A stretch of DNA of 64,000 bases, taken from positions 124,001 through 188,000 of the forward strand of contig MVQL01000210.1 of assembly GCA_002067205.1 (NCBI GenBank), written 5' to 3'. The notes under the pieces are model-generated. The model ran no database searches, had not been told where the DNA came from, and was given only the letters and a program-made list of their open reading frames with translations. The DNA is from Pelotomaculum sp. PtaB.Bin104 (GTDB lineage Bacteria; Bacillota; Desulfotomaculia; Desulfotomaculales; Pelotomaculaceae). The position numbers were made by a program, and so were the translations under genes. Shown piece after piece: positions 42,482-50,695 of this stretch. Position 1 is the stretch's first letter; every line of letters starts with the position of its first letter.

Positions 42482-43102
42482 TTATCTAAGAAATGGATTA
42501 TGCACTATTTCCCACCCGATCGTAGTCGCCGGGCCGTGCCCCGGGTATACTCTAGTATCCGGAGGGTATTTTAAAAGTTTGTTTCTGATCGAGGCAATCA
42601 GCTGTTTATGGCTGCCGCCAGGAAAGTCGGAGCGACCGACCGAGGCGTAGAAAAGGGTGTCACCGGAGAGAATGCCGGCATCGCACTTAAGGCTAATTCC
42701 GCCCCGGGTGTGGCCTGGTGTATGCAGCACTTCCAATTTTTCATTGCCGACCATAATCACATCCCCGTCCTTCAAAAACTGGTCTGCTGCCTGCATTGAA
42801 ACCTCCGGGCCCACAAAGGTGGAGAGGTTCTTGCCTGAGTCTGTTAACATGGCGGCGTCATCTTCATGAATCAGCACTTTTGCGCCAGTAGCCTCCCGTA
42901 CTTCGGACAGGGCGCCGATATGGTCAATATGTCCGTGAGTCAAAATCATATAACGCACCCTAACCCCCAAAGAATCTACTTTTTTCATAATCCGCCTGCC
43001 TTCAGCCCCCGGATCCACTATCGCCGCCTCTTTTGTTTCCTCGCACCCGACTATGTAGCAATTGGACTCAATCGGCCCCACAGATAATCCAGCCAGAATC
43101 AT
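42482..43102 (-). CDS. MBL-fold metallo-hydrolase (glyoxalase II-like)
   Basis: About 206 aa. I prefer the ATG at 43102 because GGAGG sits directly on the ATG at 43111. Metal ligands: THGHIDHIG (HxHxDH), HTPGHTRGG and GDTLF, and the final PGHGPAT. The family comprises hydroxyacylglutathione hydrolase-like and related thioesterases; the substrate is unknown in glutathione-poor anaerobes. It lies 9-18 nt downstream of dtd, in the conserved relA-dtd-MBL order. Confidence 0.9.
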   Translation of the reverse strand: MILAGLSVGPIESNCYIVGCEETKEAAIVDPGAEGRRIMKKVDSLGVRVRYMILTHGHIDHIGALSEVREATGAKVLIHEDDAAMLTDSGKNLSTFVGPEVSMQAADQFLKDGDVIMVGNEKLEVLHTPGHTRGGISLKCDAGILSGDTLFYASVGRSDFPGGSHKQLIASIRNKLLKYPPDTRVYPGHGPATTIGWEIVHNPFLR

Positions 43103-43119
43103 TATTCGCATACCTCCAT

Positions 43120-43575
43120 TTAAAATAATTTATTGCTGTCTAAAAGTATCGTAACCGGGCCATCATTTATGATCTCTACCAGCATATGCTCCCTAAAGCA
43201 GCCTGTAACCACCTTTAGTCCCATTTTTTCCAACTTGCTGATGAAAATTTCATAGAGCTCGCGCGCCTCCTCAGGTGGGGCTGCTTCGTAAAAACTTGGC
43301 CTTCTTCCCTTCCTACAGTCTCCGTACAGGGTGAACTGTGATACTGCTAGCACAGGACCACCGGTTTCCTGGAGTGATCGGTTCATCTTGCCCAGGTCAT
43401 CCTCGAACACTCTCAGGTGAGCAATTTTGTCGGCCAGGTAATCCATGTCTGCAATGGTATCTGTACGTTTAATCCCGACGAGCGCTACCAGGCCGCAGCC
43501 GATTTCCCCCACTACCCTGCCCTTAACAGTAACCGAGGCCCGGGTAACCCTCTGTACTACTGCCCGCAATAGCAT
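43120..43575 (-). CDS. dtd: D-aminoacyl-tRNA deacylase
   Basis: 151 aa, the family's standard length. It removes D-amino acids (and Gly from tRNA-Ala) mischarged on tRNA in the cytoplasm. The cross-dimer active site motifs SQFTLYGD and NDGPVT are present, with the usual MRAVVQRV-like start. It follows relA by about 130 nt and is coupled to the MBL hydrolase gene. Confidence 0.96.
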   Translation of the reverse strand: MLLRAVVQRVTRASVTVKGRVVGEIGCGLVALVGIKRTDTIADMDYLADKIAHLRVFEDDLGKMNRSLQETGGPVLAVSQFTLYGDCRKGRRPSFYEAAPPEEARELYEIFISKLEKMGLKVVTGCFREHMLVEIINDGPVTILLDSNKLF

Positions 43576-43705
43576 TTTCCCCCTTATGATTAGTGCGTAA
43601 TTTTTTAGATCTCAAAGTTAATGTTAACGGGGATAGCTTTTTCGTTTAGGTATAAAACATTACCATTATGAAACATGCGCCAGTTAAGACGTGTTGTTGC
43701 TAGGT

Positions 43706-45994
43706 TTAATGAGCAATGTCATCATCAGAATGAGGCTGACCGGAGAAACTGACCCGCCTTACATCATAAACATCCTTAATTCGCTTGATTCTATTAATGA
43801 TAAAGTCGAGCTGGTCCAGGGCCTTCACATCCAACACCAAATCAATTATTGCTCCATGGTCTTTTTTCCCGCGGGCAGTAACCCAATTGGCGCTAATTTT
43901 TACTTCAGTCAGAACGGACATGACGTCACTAAGGAGGCCAGTGCGGTCCATGCCTGATACTTCGAGTTTAACTTGAAAAGGCTCTGTAAAATCCTTGTCC
44001 CAGACAACTTCTGCCAGACGCTCCCTTTCGGCCCGGATTGCATAAGCGATGTTTCTGCAGTCGGCACGGTGGATCGAAACTCCCCGCCCCCTGGTGATAT
44101 ACCCGATGATTGGATCACCAGGAACTGGATTACAGCAATGGGATAATCTGATTAGCAAATTGTCCACGCCTTTGACCCGGATGCCCTGGGTTGGCTTGCC
44201 CCAGCCGCTGGCAGGCCTAGCATCGCTGATCAAGGCCTGCACCTCTTCCGCTAACAGGCCCTTTTTCTCAGCCCTGGCGTCTTCCAGCCGGATTTTCGCC
44301 AACAGGTTATTCGCCGTGATCACACCGTCACCGATTGCGGCATATATATCGTCGATAGTTAAGATATTCAGCCGCTTGCCGAACTCCAGCAGTTTTTCGT
44401 TTTTAACCTGCTCCGGGTCTATCCCCTGCTTTTTAATTTCGCGGTCAACGCTTTCCTTGCCCTTAAGGATATTTTCTTCACGTTGCTCTTTTTTAAACCA
44501 CTGCCTGATTTTCGTCCTGGCCTGAGAAGTTTTGGTAAGGTTCAACCAGTCTCGCTTAGGGGCGCTGTTTTTTGATGTCAAGATTTCGATAATATCACCG
44601 TTTCTTAACTTGTAATCCAGTGGGACGATCCGGCCATTGACTTTTGCCCCGATGCAGCGGTGACCTACTGCCGTGTGAATGCGGTAAGCGAAATCAAGGG
44701 GCATTGACCCCGCTGTTAGTTCGACCACATCTCCTTTGGGTGAAAAAACAAAAACCGTGTCTTCAAACAGGTCAATTTTAAGGCTCTCCATAAACTCTCT
44801 GGCATCGCCCAGGTCGTGCTGCCACTCCAGCAACTGGCGTAGCCAGGCTAACTTTTTATCAAAGTCACGGTCCCCACGACCTCCCTCTTTATAGCGCCAG
44901 TGGGCGGCAATACCATAATCAGCAGTGCGGTGCATCTCCCAGGTGCGAATTTGTATTTCAAGGGGCTCCCCGTTCGGTCCGAGTACAGTAGTATGCAAAG
45001 ACTGGTACATATTAGACTTGGGCATGGCGATATAATCTTTAAACCGCCCGGGTATGGGGGTCCACAAGGTGTGAACGATACCAAGGGTGGCATAACAGTC
45101 CCGTACAGTTTGAACCAGGCAACGCACAGCCATAACATCATATATTTCGTTAAATTCCTTTTGCTGCCTTTTCATTTTTTCATTTATACTATATAGGTGT
45201 TTCGGTCGGCCTGCGATCTCGGCTATAATCCCCATCGTGGCCAATTTGTCCTTCAATATCGAGCTGACCGAGTTAATATACTCCTCACGCTTGCCCCTGG
45301 TCTTAGCAATTTTATCAACCAGCTCAAAGTACTTTTCAGGATCAATATACCGAAAGGCTAGATCCTCCAGCTCCCACTTGATTGTGGAAATCCCCAGGCG
45401 GTGGGCCAGCGGAGCAAATATTTCCAGTGTCTCCCTTGATATTTCGATCTGCTTGGCTGCCGGGTGATATTTTAATGTGCGCATGTTGTGCAGGCGGTCA
45501 GCCAGTTTGATCAGGATCACTCTGATGTCTTTGGCCATGGCCAGAAACATTTTACGTAAGTTTTCTGCCTGCTGTTCTTCCTTGGACACATACTCGATCC
45601 GGCTGAGTTTGGTCACTCCATCCACCAGGAGGGCCACCTCTCCCCCAAAGCGTTCGGCAATATCAGGAAGGGTTATCCCAGTGTCTTCCACAACATCGTG
45701 GAGCAGCGCCGCCACCAGCGTTTCTTGATCCAATTCGAGTTCAGCCAGGATCTTGGCCACCTCCACCGGGTGGACGATATATGGATCACCGGAATATCTT
45801 TTCTGTTCTCGGTGCGCGGCCTCAGCTAACAGAAAAGCGTCACTGATAATTGAAACATCTGCTTTAGCACGATTATCCTTTAATTTTTGCAGCAGGTCCT
45901 TCAATAGCGCTCCGCTGTCAATAGTATTACTCACTCCCGGCGCTGCCGCTTTACCTGAGGAGCTAATATCAGCAGATGTTTCCATTATAATCAT
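43706..45994 (-). CDS. relA: bifunctional (p)ppGpp synthetase/hydrolase RelA/SpoT
   Basis: 762 aa, full-length long RSH. The HD hydrolase domain has VHPVEVAKIL and LLHDVVEDTG (about 80-110) and RLHNMRTL. The synthetase has EIYDVMAVR and YQSLHTTVLGPNG. The TGS domain (VFVFSPKGDVVEL) is near 420, and a zinc-finger/conserved-Cys segment (LSHCCNPVPGD) and a C-terminal ACT domain (VSGMDRTGLLSDVMSVL) follow. The intact HD implies both activities. It is the master alarmone regulator in starvation; downstream of recJ, upstream of dtd, as in other Firmicutes. Confidence 0.96.
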   Translation of the reverse strand: MIIMETSADISSSGKAAAPGVSNTIDSGALLKDLLQKLKDNRAKADVSIISDAFLLAEAAHREQKRYSGDPYIVHPVEVAKILAELELDQETLVAALLHDVVEDTGITLPDIAERFGGEVALLVDGVTKLSRIEYVSKEEQQAENLRKMFLAMAKDIRVILIKLADRLHNMRTLKYHPAAKQIEISRETLEIFAPLAHRLGISTIKWELEDLAFRYIDPEKYFELVDKIAKTRGKREEYINSVSSILKDKLATMGIIAEIAGRPKHLYSINEKMKRQQKEFNEIYDVMAVRCLVQTVRDCYATLGIVHTLWTPIPGRFKDYIAMPKSNMYQSLHTTVLGPNGEPLEIQIRTWEMHRTADYGIAAHWRYKEGGRGDRDFDKKLAWLRQLLEWQHDLGDAREFMESLKIDLFEDTVFVFSPKGDVVELTAGSMPLDFAYRIHTAVGHRCIGAKVNGRIVPLDYKLRNGDIIEILTSKNSAPKRDWLNLTKTSQARTKIRQWFKKEQREENILKGKESVDREIKKQGIDPEQVKNEKLLEFGKRLNILTIDDIYAAIGDGVITANNLLAKIRLEDARAEKKGLLAEEVQALISDARPASGWGKPTQGIRVKGVDNLLIRLSHCCNPVPGDPIIGYITRGRGVSIHRADCRNIAYAIRAERERLAEVVWDKDFTEPFQVKLEVSGMDRTGLLSDVMSVLTEVKISANWVTARGKKDHGAIIDLVLDVKALDQLDFIINRIKRIKDVYDVRRVSFSGQPHSDDDIAH

Positions 45995-46031
45995 AATCCT
46001 TTACTTTAATTTAAGGCTGGGATTATTATCT

Positions 46032-48743
46032 TTATGCCATTAAAAAACGGCGTAAACAATCAACTGGTTCTGTTAGTAATGTATTCATCCAGGCAGTTGA
46101 TTCTTCTTTGATGCGGTGCAGACGACGGTACGTTTTTGATCCGGTTAAATTCTGTTTTACCCTGGGGGCGGTCAGAAGACTAATTTTATAAACTCTCCCC
46201 TTTTTTACGGTCAACATGAGGCCAAGTTCCGTAAATATTTTTAGAGCAACGGTTATGGTTATCTCGTGGGCTCCGGTATAACCAGCGTTAGACATTTCTT
46301 TGGCGGCCCGGTCAAGATCAAGGAAAAATTGCCTGGTTGCGCCGGCCTGCCTGCGTAACATAGCGTAAACAAAAGCCAATCGCTCCCGATCCGGCGCCAG
46401 CATTTCCAGACTGGTTAAATTGCTCTGCAGGTCTTTTCGACCATAAAACAGGTAGACCTTGCCCCCAGTTTTTACTATATTGTTTAGATATTTAAAAAAT
46501 TTTAAATCATAGGGTAGGTGATAAATTATCACTTGTTCCAGATTAAGACTTGACCACCAGGCGAATGCCGGGGTGGTCACCAAGGCCTGCAGCGCTCCGG
46601 CCTTAAACCGGGCCATGTTTTCGGCTACCTTTTTTTCCGGTAAGAGCTGGTGGCAAAAAGCTGCCTTATCCTGCCGGGAAGGGCTGTCATCTTGTAAAAA
46701 GTAGGCGGTTTCAATAGTCTGGTAGCCGCACGCGGTAATTACCAGCGAAGGACCTGCCCTGCCCACCAGTTCACGGAGCTTAAGCTGTCGCTCTATAGCA
46801 TCACGCCAGTCTACCAATTCAATTTTTCTTCGCTCCATGCTGCTGATTGGTTCAAGCACGCCAGTTACCGCCGGCATTTCTATTTCTTTTAGTGTGGTAA
46901 GTAAAAATTCGGGAGTAAAGAGTTCATGATTTTTTTCCAGCAAGCTGCGCGTAGTCCCAAGAAAGGGCTCAGCAAGCTCGTCTCCCGCAGCAATTTCTTG
47001 TCCGGTTAATTCCAGCACTGCCGGCAAGCCCAGGTCTTTCACTTCTAACTGCAGCGAACGGTGGCCTTTGTATTCATTAACCCCGGGCGCAAAAGCCAGG
47101 TCCACCACCTCTTTTTTGGCCAGAGCCTCGGTGAAGACGCCAAGGTTAAAGCCAATGCTGTCTAGAATTACCTCCCCGGAGCGCAAGCGCATCTTTAAGT
47201 GGGAAGAGTTCCTGCCTACCCTCCGGTAAGCGAGTACCGCGGCCTCCCGGCAACCAAGCAGCGGGGCCGGGTTGCTGTGGCCAAAAGGCTGCAGGAGATT
47301 GATTTCATTGACCAGCTCCTCGGAAACCTGAGCTATATCAATTAAGCCGTCAACATCCAAACCGGGCCTCAGCTGCTCCTCTTCCAGCATCTGATCGGCG
47401 TAGGCGCTAATGGCTTGACAAAACTCCTCGAGACGGTCGGTAACAATGGTTAAGCCTGCTGCCATGGCATGCCCACCGGCGCTTAGCAGGTATTCCTGAC
47501 AGTGGGAAATAGCCTGATAAATATTAAAACCAGGCACACTTCTCGCAGACCCCCGCCCTTTTTCGCCCTCAATGGCGATTAAGATTACCGGTCGGTAAAA
47601 ACGGTCTACCAGCCTTGATGCGACAATACCGATTACCCCCTGGTGCCACCCAACTGAATGTAGAACAATGATCTTTCCTGCCGCCAGGGCAGGTTGACTC
47701 TCTAAAATTTGCATGGCCTCTTCCAGCACAGTGGCTTCCAGCTCTTGTCTGCGCTGGTTGCCCTGATGTAGTGCATTGGCCAACTCCGCAGCCTCACTAA
47801 CTGAGTCCGTGAGTAAAAGCCGGACCGCCAGGTCGGGGCTGCCGATACGTCCCGCCGCATTAAGGCGTGGCGCCAACCTGAAGCCGACCTCATCTGCACC
47901 CAGGCATGCAGGATCTACCCCGCTTACCTTGAGCAGAGCTTGCAATCCGGGCCTCACGGTATGGGCTAGCCTGGTTAAGCCATGCTTGACCAGAATCCGG
48001 TTTTCCCCGAATAGAGGCACAATATCGGCTATGGTCCCCAGGCAGGCCAGGTCCAGATAGTCCAGCCAGGCATGTTTTTCCGCACCAGCAGCCTCCAAAA
48101 GGGCTTGGGCAAATTTAAGCGCTACTCCAACCCCGGCTAAACCTGTAAACGGGTAGTTGCTGTCCAGCCTTTTGGGATTGAGCACAGCGACCGCCCGTGG
48201 CAACACCGGTGGAGGCTCGTGGTGATCAGTGACGATCAGCTCCATTCCATTTTGTTCCGTCCAGGCTGCTTCCGCAGTCGCGCTAATGCCACAATCAACG
48301 GTGACTACCAGGTTGGTACCCCTCTCCCTAGCCTGCTGCAGGATATCCTGGCGCAGACCGTAGCCATGCTCCAGTCGGTTCGGGATAAAATAGACGGATC
48401 TCGCGCCCAGGCGTTGGGTAACCAGCAGAAGCAGGACTGTGGCCGTTATGCCGTCCGTGTCATAGTCACCATAAATTAATATATTTTCACCAGCCTGTAC
48501 TGCCTGGAGTACACGGGCAACTGCTTCCTTCATATCCCTTAACAGAAGCGGGCTATGCAGTTGCTCCAGCGCACAGGTCAAGAAGGCGCTGCCTTGTTCA
48601 ACTGTATATATGCCCCGGTTAATCAGCAGTTGAGCGGTAATTGTAGAAATCCCCAGATTGTGTGCAAGAATTTGTTGTAAGGTGGGAGCAGGTGTTTTTA
48701 TACGCCAAATTTTTTGTTGTCTTGCTGGTAGTTTATATTCCAT
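46032..48743 (-). CDS. recJ: single-strand-specific exonuclease RecJ
   Basis: About 903 aa from the ATG at 48743; the open frame extends to 48902 but would overlap the neighbouring efflux gene and includes promoter sequence. The DHH motifs are YGDYDTDG, DCGIS and DHHEPP (residues ~80-170). The DHHA1 domain carries GSARSVPGF and GGHAMAAGL, followed by an OB-like region. The ~250-residue C-terminal extension (from about 630, including a VITACGYQT and PAFAWW segment) is typical of clostridial long RecJ and resembles a degenerate helicase-like module. No Shine-Dalgarno precedes the ATG; see the promoter entry. Confidence 0.94.
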   Translation of the reverse strand: MEYKLPARQQKIWRIKTPAPTLQQILAHNLGISTITAQLLINRGIYTVEQGSAFLTCALEQLHSPLLLRDMKEAVARVLQAVQAGENILIYGDYDTDGITATVLLLLVTQRLGARSVYFIPNRLEHGYGLRQDILQQARERGTNLVVTVDCGISATAEAAWTEQNGMELIVTDHHEPPPVLPRAVAVLNPKRLDSNYPFTGLAGVGVALKFAQALLEAAGAEKHAWLDYLDLACLGTIADIVPLFGENRILVKHGLTRLAHTVRPGLQALLKVSGVDPACLGADEVGFRLAPRLNAAGRIGSPDLAVRLLLTDSVSEAAELANALHQGNQRRQELEATVLEEAMQILESQPALAAGKIIVLHSVGWHQGVIGIVASRLVDRFYRPVILIAIEGEKGRGSARSVPGFNIYQAISHCQEYLLSAGGHAMAAGLTIVTDRLEEFCQAISAYADQMLEEEQLRPGLDVDGLIDIAQVSEELVNEINLLQPFGHSNPAPLLGCREAAVLAYRRVGRNSSHLKMRLRSGEVILDSIGFNLGVFTEALAKKEVVDLAFAPGVNEYKGHRSLQLEVKDLGLPAVLELTGQEIAAGDELAEPFLGTTRSLLEKNHELFTPEFLLTTLKEIEMPAVTGVLEPISSMERRKIELVDWRDAIERQLKLRELVGRAGPSLVITACGYQTIETAYFLQDDSPSRQDKAAFCHQLLPEKKVAENMARFKAGALQALVTTPAFAWWSSLNLEQVIIYHLPYDLKFFKYLNNIVKTGGKVYLFYGRKDLQSNLTSLEMLAPDRERLAFVYAMLRRQAGATRQFFLDLDRAAKEMSNAGYTGAHEITITVALKIFTELGLMLTVKKGRVYKISLLTAPRVKQNLTGSKTYRRLHRIKEESTAWMNTLLTEPVDCLRRFLMA

Positions 48744-48781
48744 TGTAAAAAAATTATAATCGACAATGTGCTCTTTGGCAA
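48744..48781 (-). promoter_or_regulatory. sigma-A promoter of recJ, almost leaderless
   Basis: On the minus strand, -35 TTGCCA (48781-48776), a 17-nt spacer and a consensus -10 TATAAT (48758-48753). The distance from the -10 end to the ATG is only 9 nt (TTTTTTACA), so the transcript should start about 3 nt before the start codon. No ribosome binding site exists there, in agreement. Confidence 0.7.
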
Positions 48782-48867
48782 TGTATTCAAATTCAAAACA
48801 AGACCAGAGCATGCTGGTTGAAACGTAAAGGCACGAGAATTCTGGTCGGTGGACAGTTCTTGTGCTA

Positions 48868-49812
48868 TTATATCTCCCGCCTGGAGATACAAAACCTTTC
48901 ATATAGCGAGTTCTTTACTTGCCCCAATCCACCCTGTCTACATTCGGTACAATTTTCACGGCAGGGCTCAGTATGGATCAAGACGTGGACATCAAGTAAG
49001 CGCCGGCGCATATCTTCCTCAATCAGCTCACATAATTGATGCGCTCGGTTTATCTCCAACCCTGCGGGCACCACCAGATGCAGGTCCACATAGCGCTGCG
49101 AGCCTGCTTTTCTGGTCCTCAGCTTGTGAAATTCAACAAACTCCAAGGAATATTTGGCGAGCACCTCTTTAATCACACGCTCTTCAGATTCCGGCAAGCT
49201 GACGTCTAAAATGCTTAACATTGATTCCCTGATTAACTTGACCGCGGCCCTTAAGATCAAAAGGGACACCAGGATGGCGATCAGCGGGTCGATTATCGTC
49301 AAGCCAGTCAACTTAATCGCAATTATTCCAACCAGAACGCTCAGCGATGTATACACATCGGTAAGCAAATGCCAAGCGTCGGCCACCAGGGCGGGTGAAT
49401 CAGTCCTCAATCCGGTCACAAACAATTTCCTGGATACAATAAAATTGATTACAGCCGAAGCCCCCATTACTGCTGCACCCAGGTCTAGTGATTTAATTTC
49501 GGCCTGGCCAAAAAGCTTAGGCCAGGCGTTCAGAACAATGTATACGGCAGCGCCAAGGATTAATAGCGCCTCGGCAATCCCGGCCACATTCTCGAACTTG
49601 CCGTGCCCATACTGGTGCCGTCTGTCAGCCGGCATGGAAGACTTTCTAACAGAAAAAAAGGCAATTAAAGAGGCAATTAAATCCAACCCGGAGTGAACAG
49701 CCTCAGATATAACACTGACAGAATTCATCGATATGCCGATGGCCAGCTTAGCTAGGGTTAGTATTGTGTTTGAAGCAATTGACAAAGTAGCTACTTTGAC
49801 CTTTTGATTCAT
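48868..49812 (-). CDS. cation diffusion facilitator (CDF) metal efflux protein
   Basis: 314 aa from the ATG at 49812, with GGAG about 9 nt upstream. Six membrane helices are expected (residues 15-190). Metal-site motifs are SEAVHSGLDLIAS (helix 2) and DAWHLLTDVYTS (helix 5). A cytoplasmic domain (SLPESEERVIKEVLAKYSLE and LRTRKAGSQRYVDLHL) follows, plus a short Cys-rich tail (CRENCTECRQ). It exports divalent metal by proton antiport. Its leader carries a probable Ni/Co riboswitch, which points to Co2+/Ni2+ (CzcD-like) as substrate. Confidence 0.93.
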   Translation of the reverse strand: MNQKVKVATLSIASNTILTLAKLAIGISMNSVSVISEAVHSGLDLIASLIAFFSVRKSSMPADRRHQYGHGKFENVAGIAEALLILGAAVYIVLNAWPKLFGQAEIKSLDLGAAVMGASAVINFIVSRKLFVTGLRTDSPALVADAWHLLTDVYTSLSVLVGIIAIKLTGLTIIDPLIAILVSLLILRAAVKLIRESMLSILDVSLPESEERVIKEVLAKYSLEFVEFHKLRTRKAGSQRYVDLHLVVPAGLEINRAHQLCELIEEDMRRRLLDVHVLIHTEPCRENCTECRQGGLGQVKNSLYERFCISRREI

Positions 49813-49834
49813 ACCACAAAACTCCAAATATATA

Positions 49835-49930
49835 AAATAGCCCGCGGGTTGCATCTCAGTATTACACTGATGTAGTCCCACGGGCATAACCGTTGCCTGA
49901 CGGCCCAGCAGATTTTCAGCCTGACTTATT
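49835..49930 (-). promoter_or_regulatory. probable NiCo (czcD) riboswitch with terminator
   Basis: The minus-strand leader contains CAGGCAACGG, GTGGGACTAC and GATGCAACCC words typical of the NiCo aptamer as I know it. A small stem ACGG/CCGT competes with a 9-bp terminator stem formed by 49877-49885 (GCCCGTGGG) and 49840-49848 (CCCGCGGGC), which is followed by a U-rich run. Mutual exclusion of the two stems gives the on/off switch: metal binding would favour the aptamer and expression of the CDF pump. The alternative is another metal-responsive leader. Confidence 0.65.
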
Positions 49931-49931
49931 T

Positions 49932-49967
49932 TAAGAGTAGTATAGCACAAGTTACCTGTTGCGACAA
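49932..49967 (-). promoter_or_regulatory. promoter of the CDF gene
   Basis: On the minus strand, TTGTCG followed after 17 nt by TATACT (plus positions 49939-49944). The start point would fall about 7 nt past the -10, giving a roughly 120-nt leader that contains the whole riboswitch. Confidence 0.6.
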
Positions 49968-50072
49968 CCGGTGTCCAAGCCCCTATCCAAAAACAAATTT
50001 GACATGACCGAGTCATTGCATTTAGAATAAATAGTACTAATGAAGTTATATTATTAGTAAGAAGGTGATGCC

Positions 50073-50552
50073 ATGGTACCGGTCAAAGTAAGAGAATTAG
50101 CCTGTGACTTGATGATGAATCCGGTTGTTTTATTAATTGATGAAACTGAGGAAAAAGCGTTGCCGATTTGGGTAGGGCCCTTCGAAGCACAATCTATTTC
50201 ACTTGCCCTGCAAGGAATCTGTCTTGAACGACCGCTTACCCATGATTTGCTGATAGGAATCTGCGAGCGGCTGGAGACCAGGCTAAACATGATTATTATC
50301 AACGATGTGATTGATGGAACCTATCTTGCCGAGTTGCACCTGTGGCGCCGCAACAAAGAACTGGTTATAGACGCCCGGCCTAGTGATGCCATCGCCCTGG
50401 CAGTTCGCGCCCAGGCGCCGATTTACTTGAGTGATAAAGTAGCTCAAGACTTTCTAGCAATTAATGACCTGCTCAATGAGGAGCAACAGCAAGAGCTAAG
50501 AAAAATTCTTGAGTCCGGACGGCCCGGTGAGTTAAAGAAAGCCGTGCACTAA
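50073..50552 (+). CDS. bifunctional nuclease family protein (BFN, DUF151)
   Basis: 159 aa, consistent with the BFN family (about 150 aa). Marks: MNPVVLLIDETEEKALPIWVG, EAQSISLAL, RPLTHDLL, and the conserved ARPSDAIALAVR. A UVR-like helical tail (LNEEQQQELRKILE) is replaced here by a short charged end. Family members have reported DNase/RNase activity in plants; the bacterial role is uncertain. Shine-Dalgarno AAGGTGAT precedes the ATG. It is transcribed divergently from the CDF gene. Confidence 0.9.
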   Translation: MVPVKVRELACDLMMNPVVLLIDETEEKALPIWVGPFEAQSISLALQGICLERPLTHDLLIGICERLETRLNMIIINDVIDGTYLAELHLWRRNKELVIDARPSDAIALAVRAQAPIYLSDKVAQDFLAINDLLNEEQQQELRKILESGRPGELKKAVH

Positions 50553-50695
50553 TTAATCCCGGCCTTTTTATCCGCTGCCGTAACATCAGTGAAAAAATGC
50601 AATGGACCGGACGGCACCTTAAAATATGATGTCATGTATCTCGCTCAAATCTGCCGCCACATTAAAGCATAGCATGCCTTCAAACAAATGATGCC

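Noticed and set aside
48744..48902. Longer RecJ N-terminus
   Set aside because: It would overlap the efflux gene and run through a consensus promoter; the family begins near the ATG at 48743.
49813..50016. Upstream extension of the CDF protein by 68 residues
   Set aside because: This stretch covers the riboswitch and promoter; the Shine-Dalgarno and family alignment point to the ATG at 49812.
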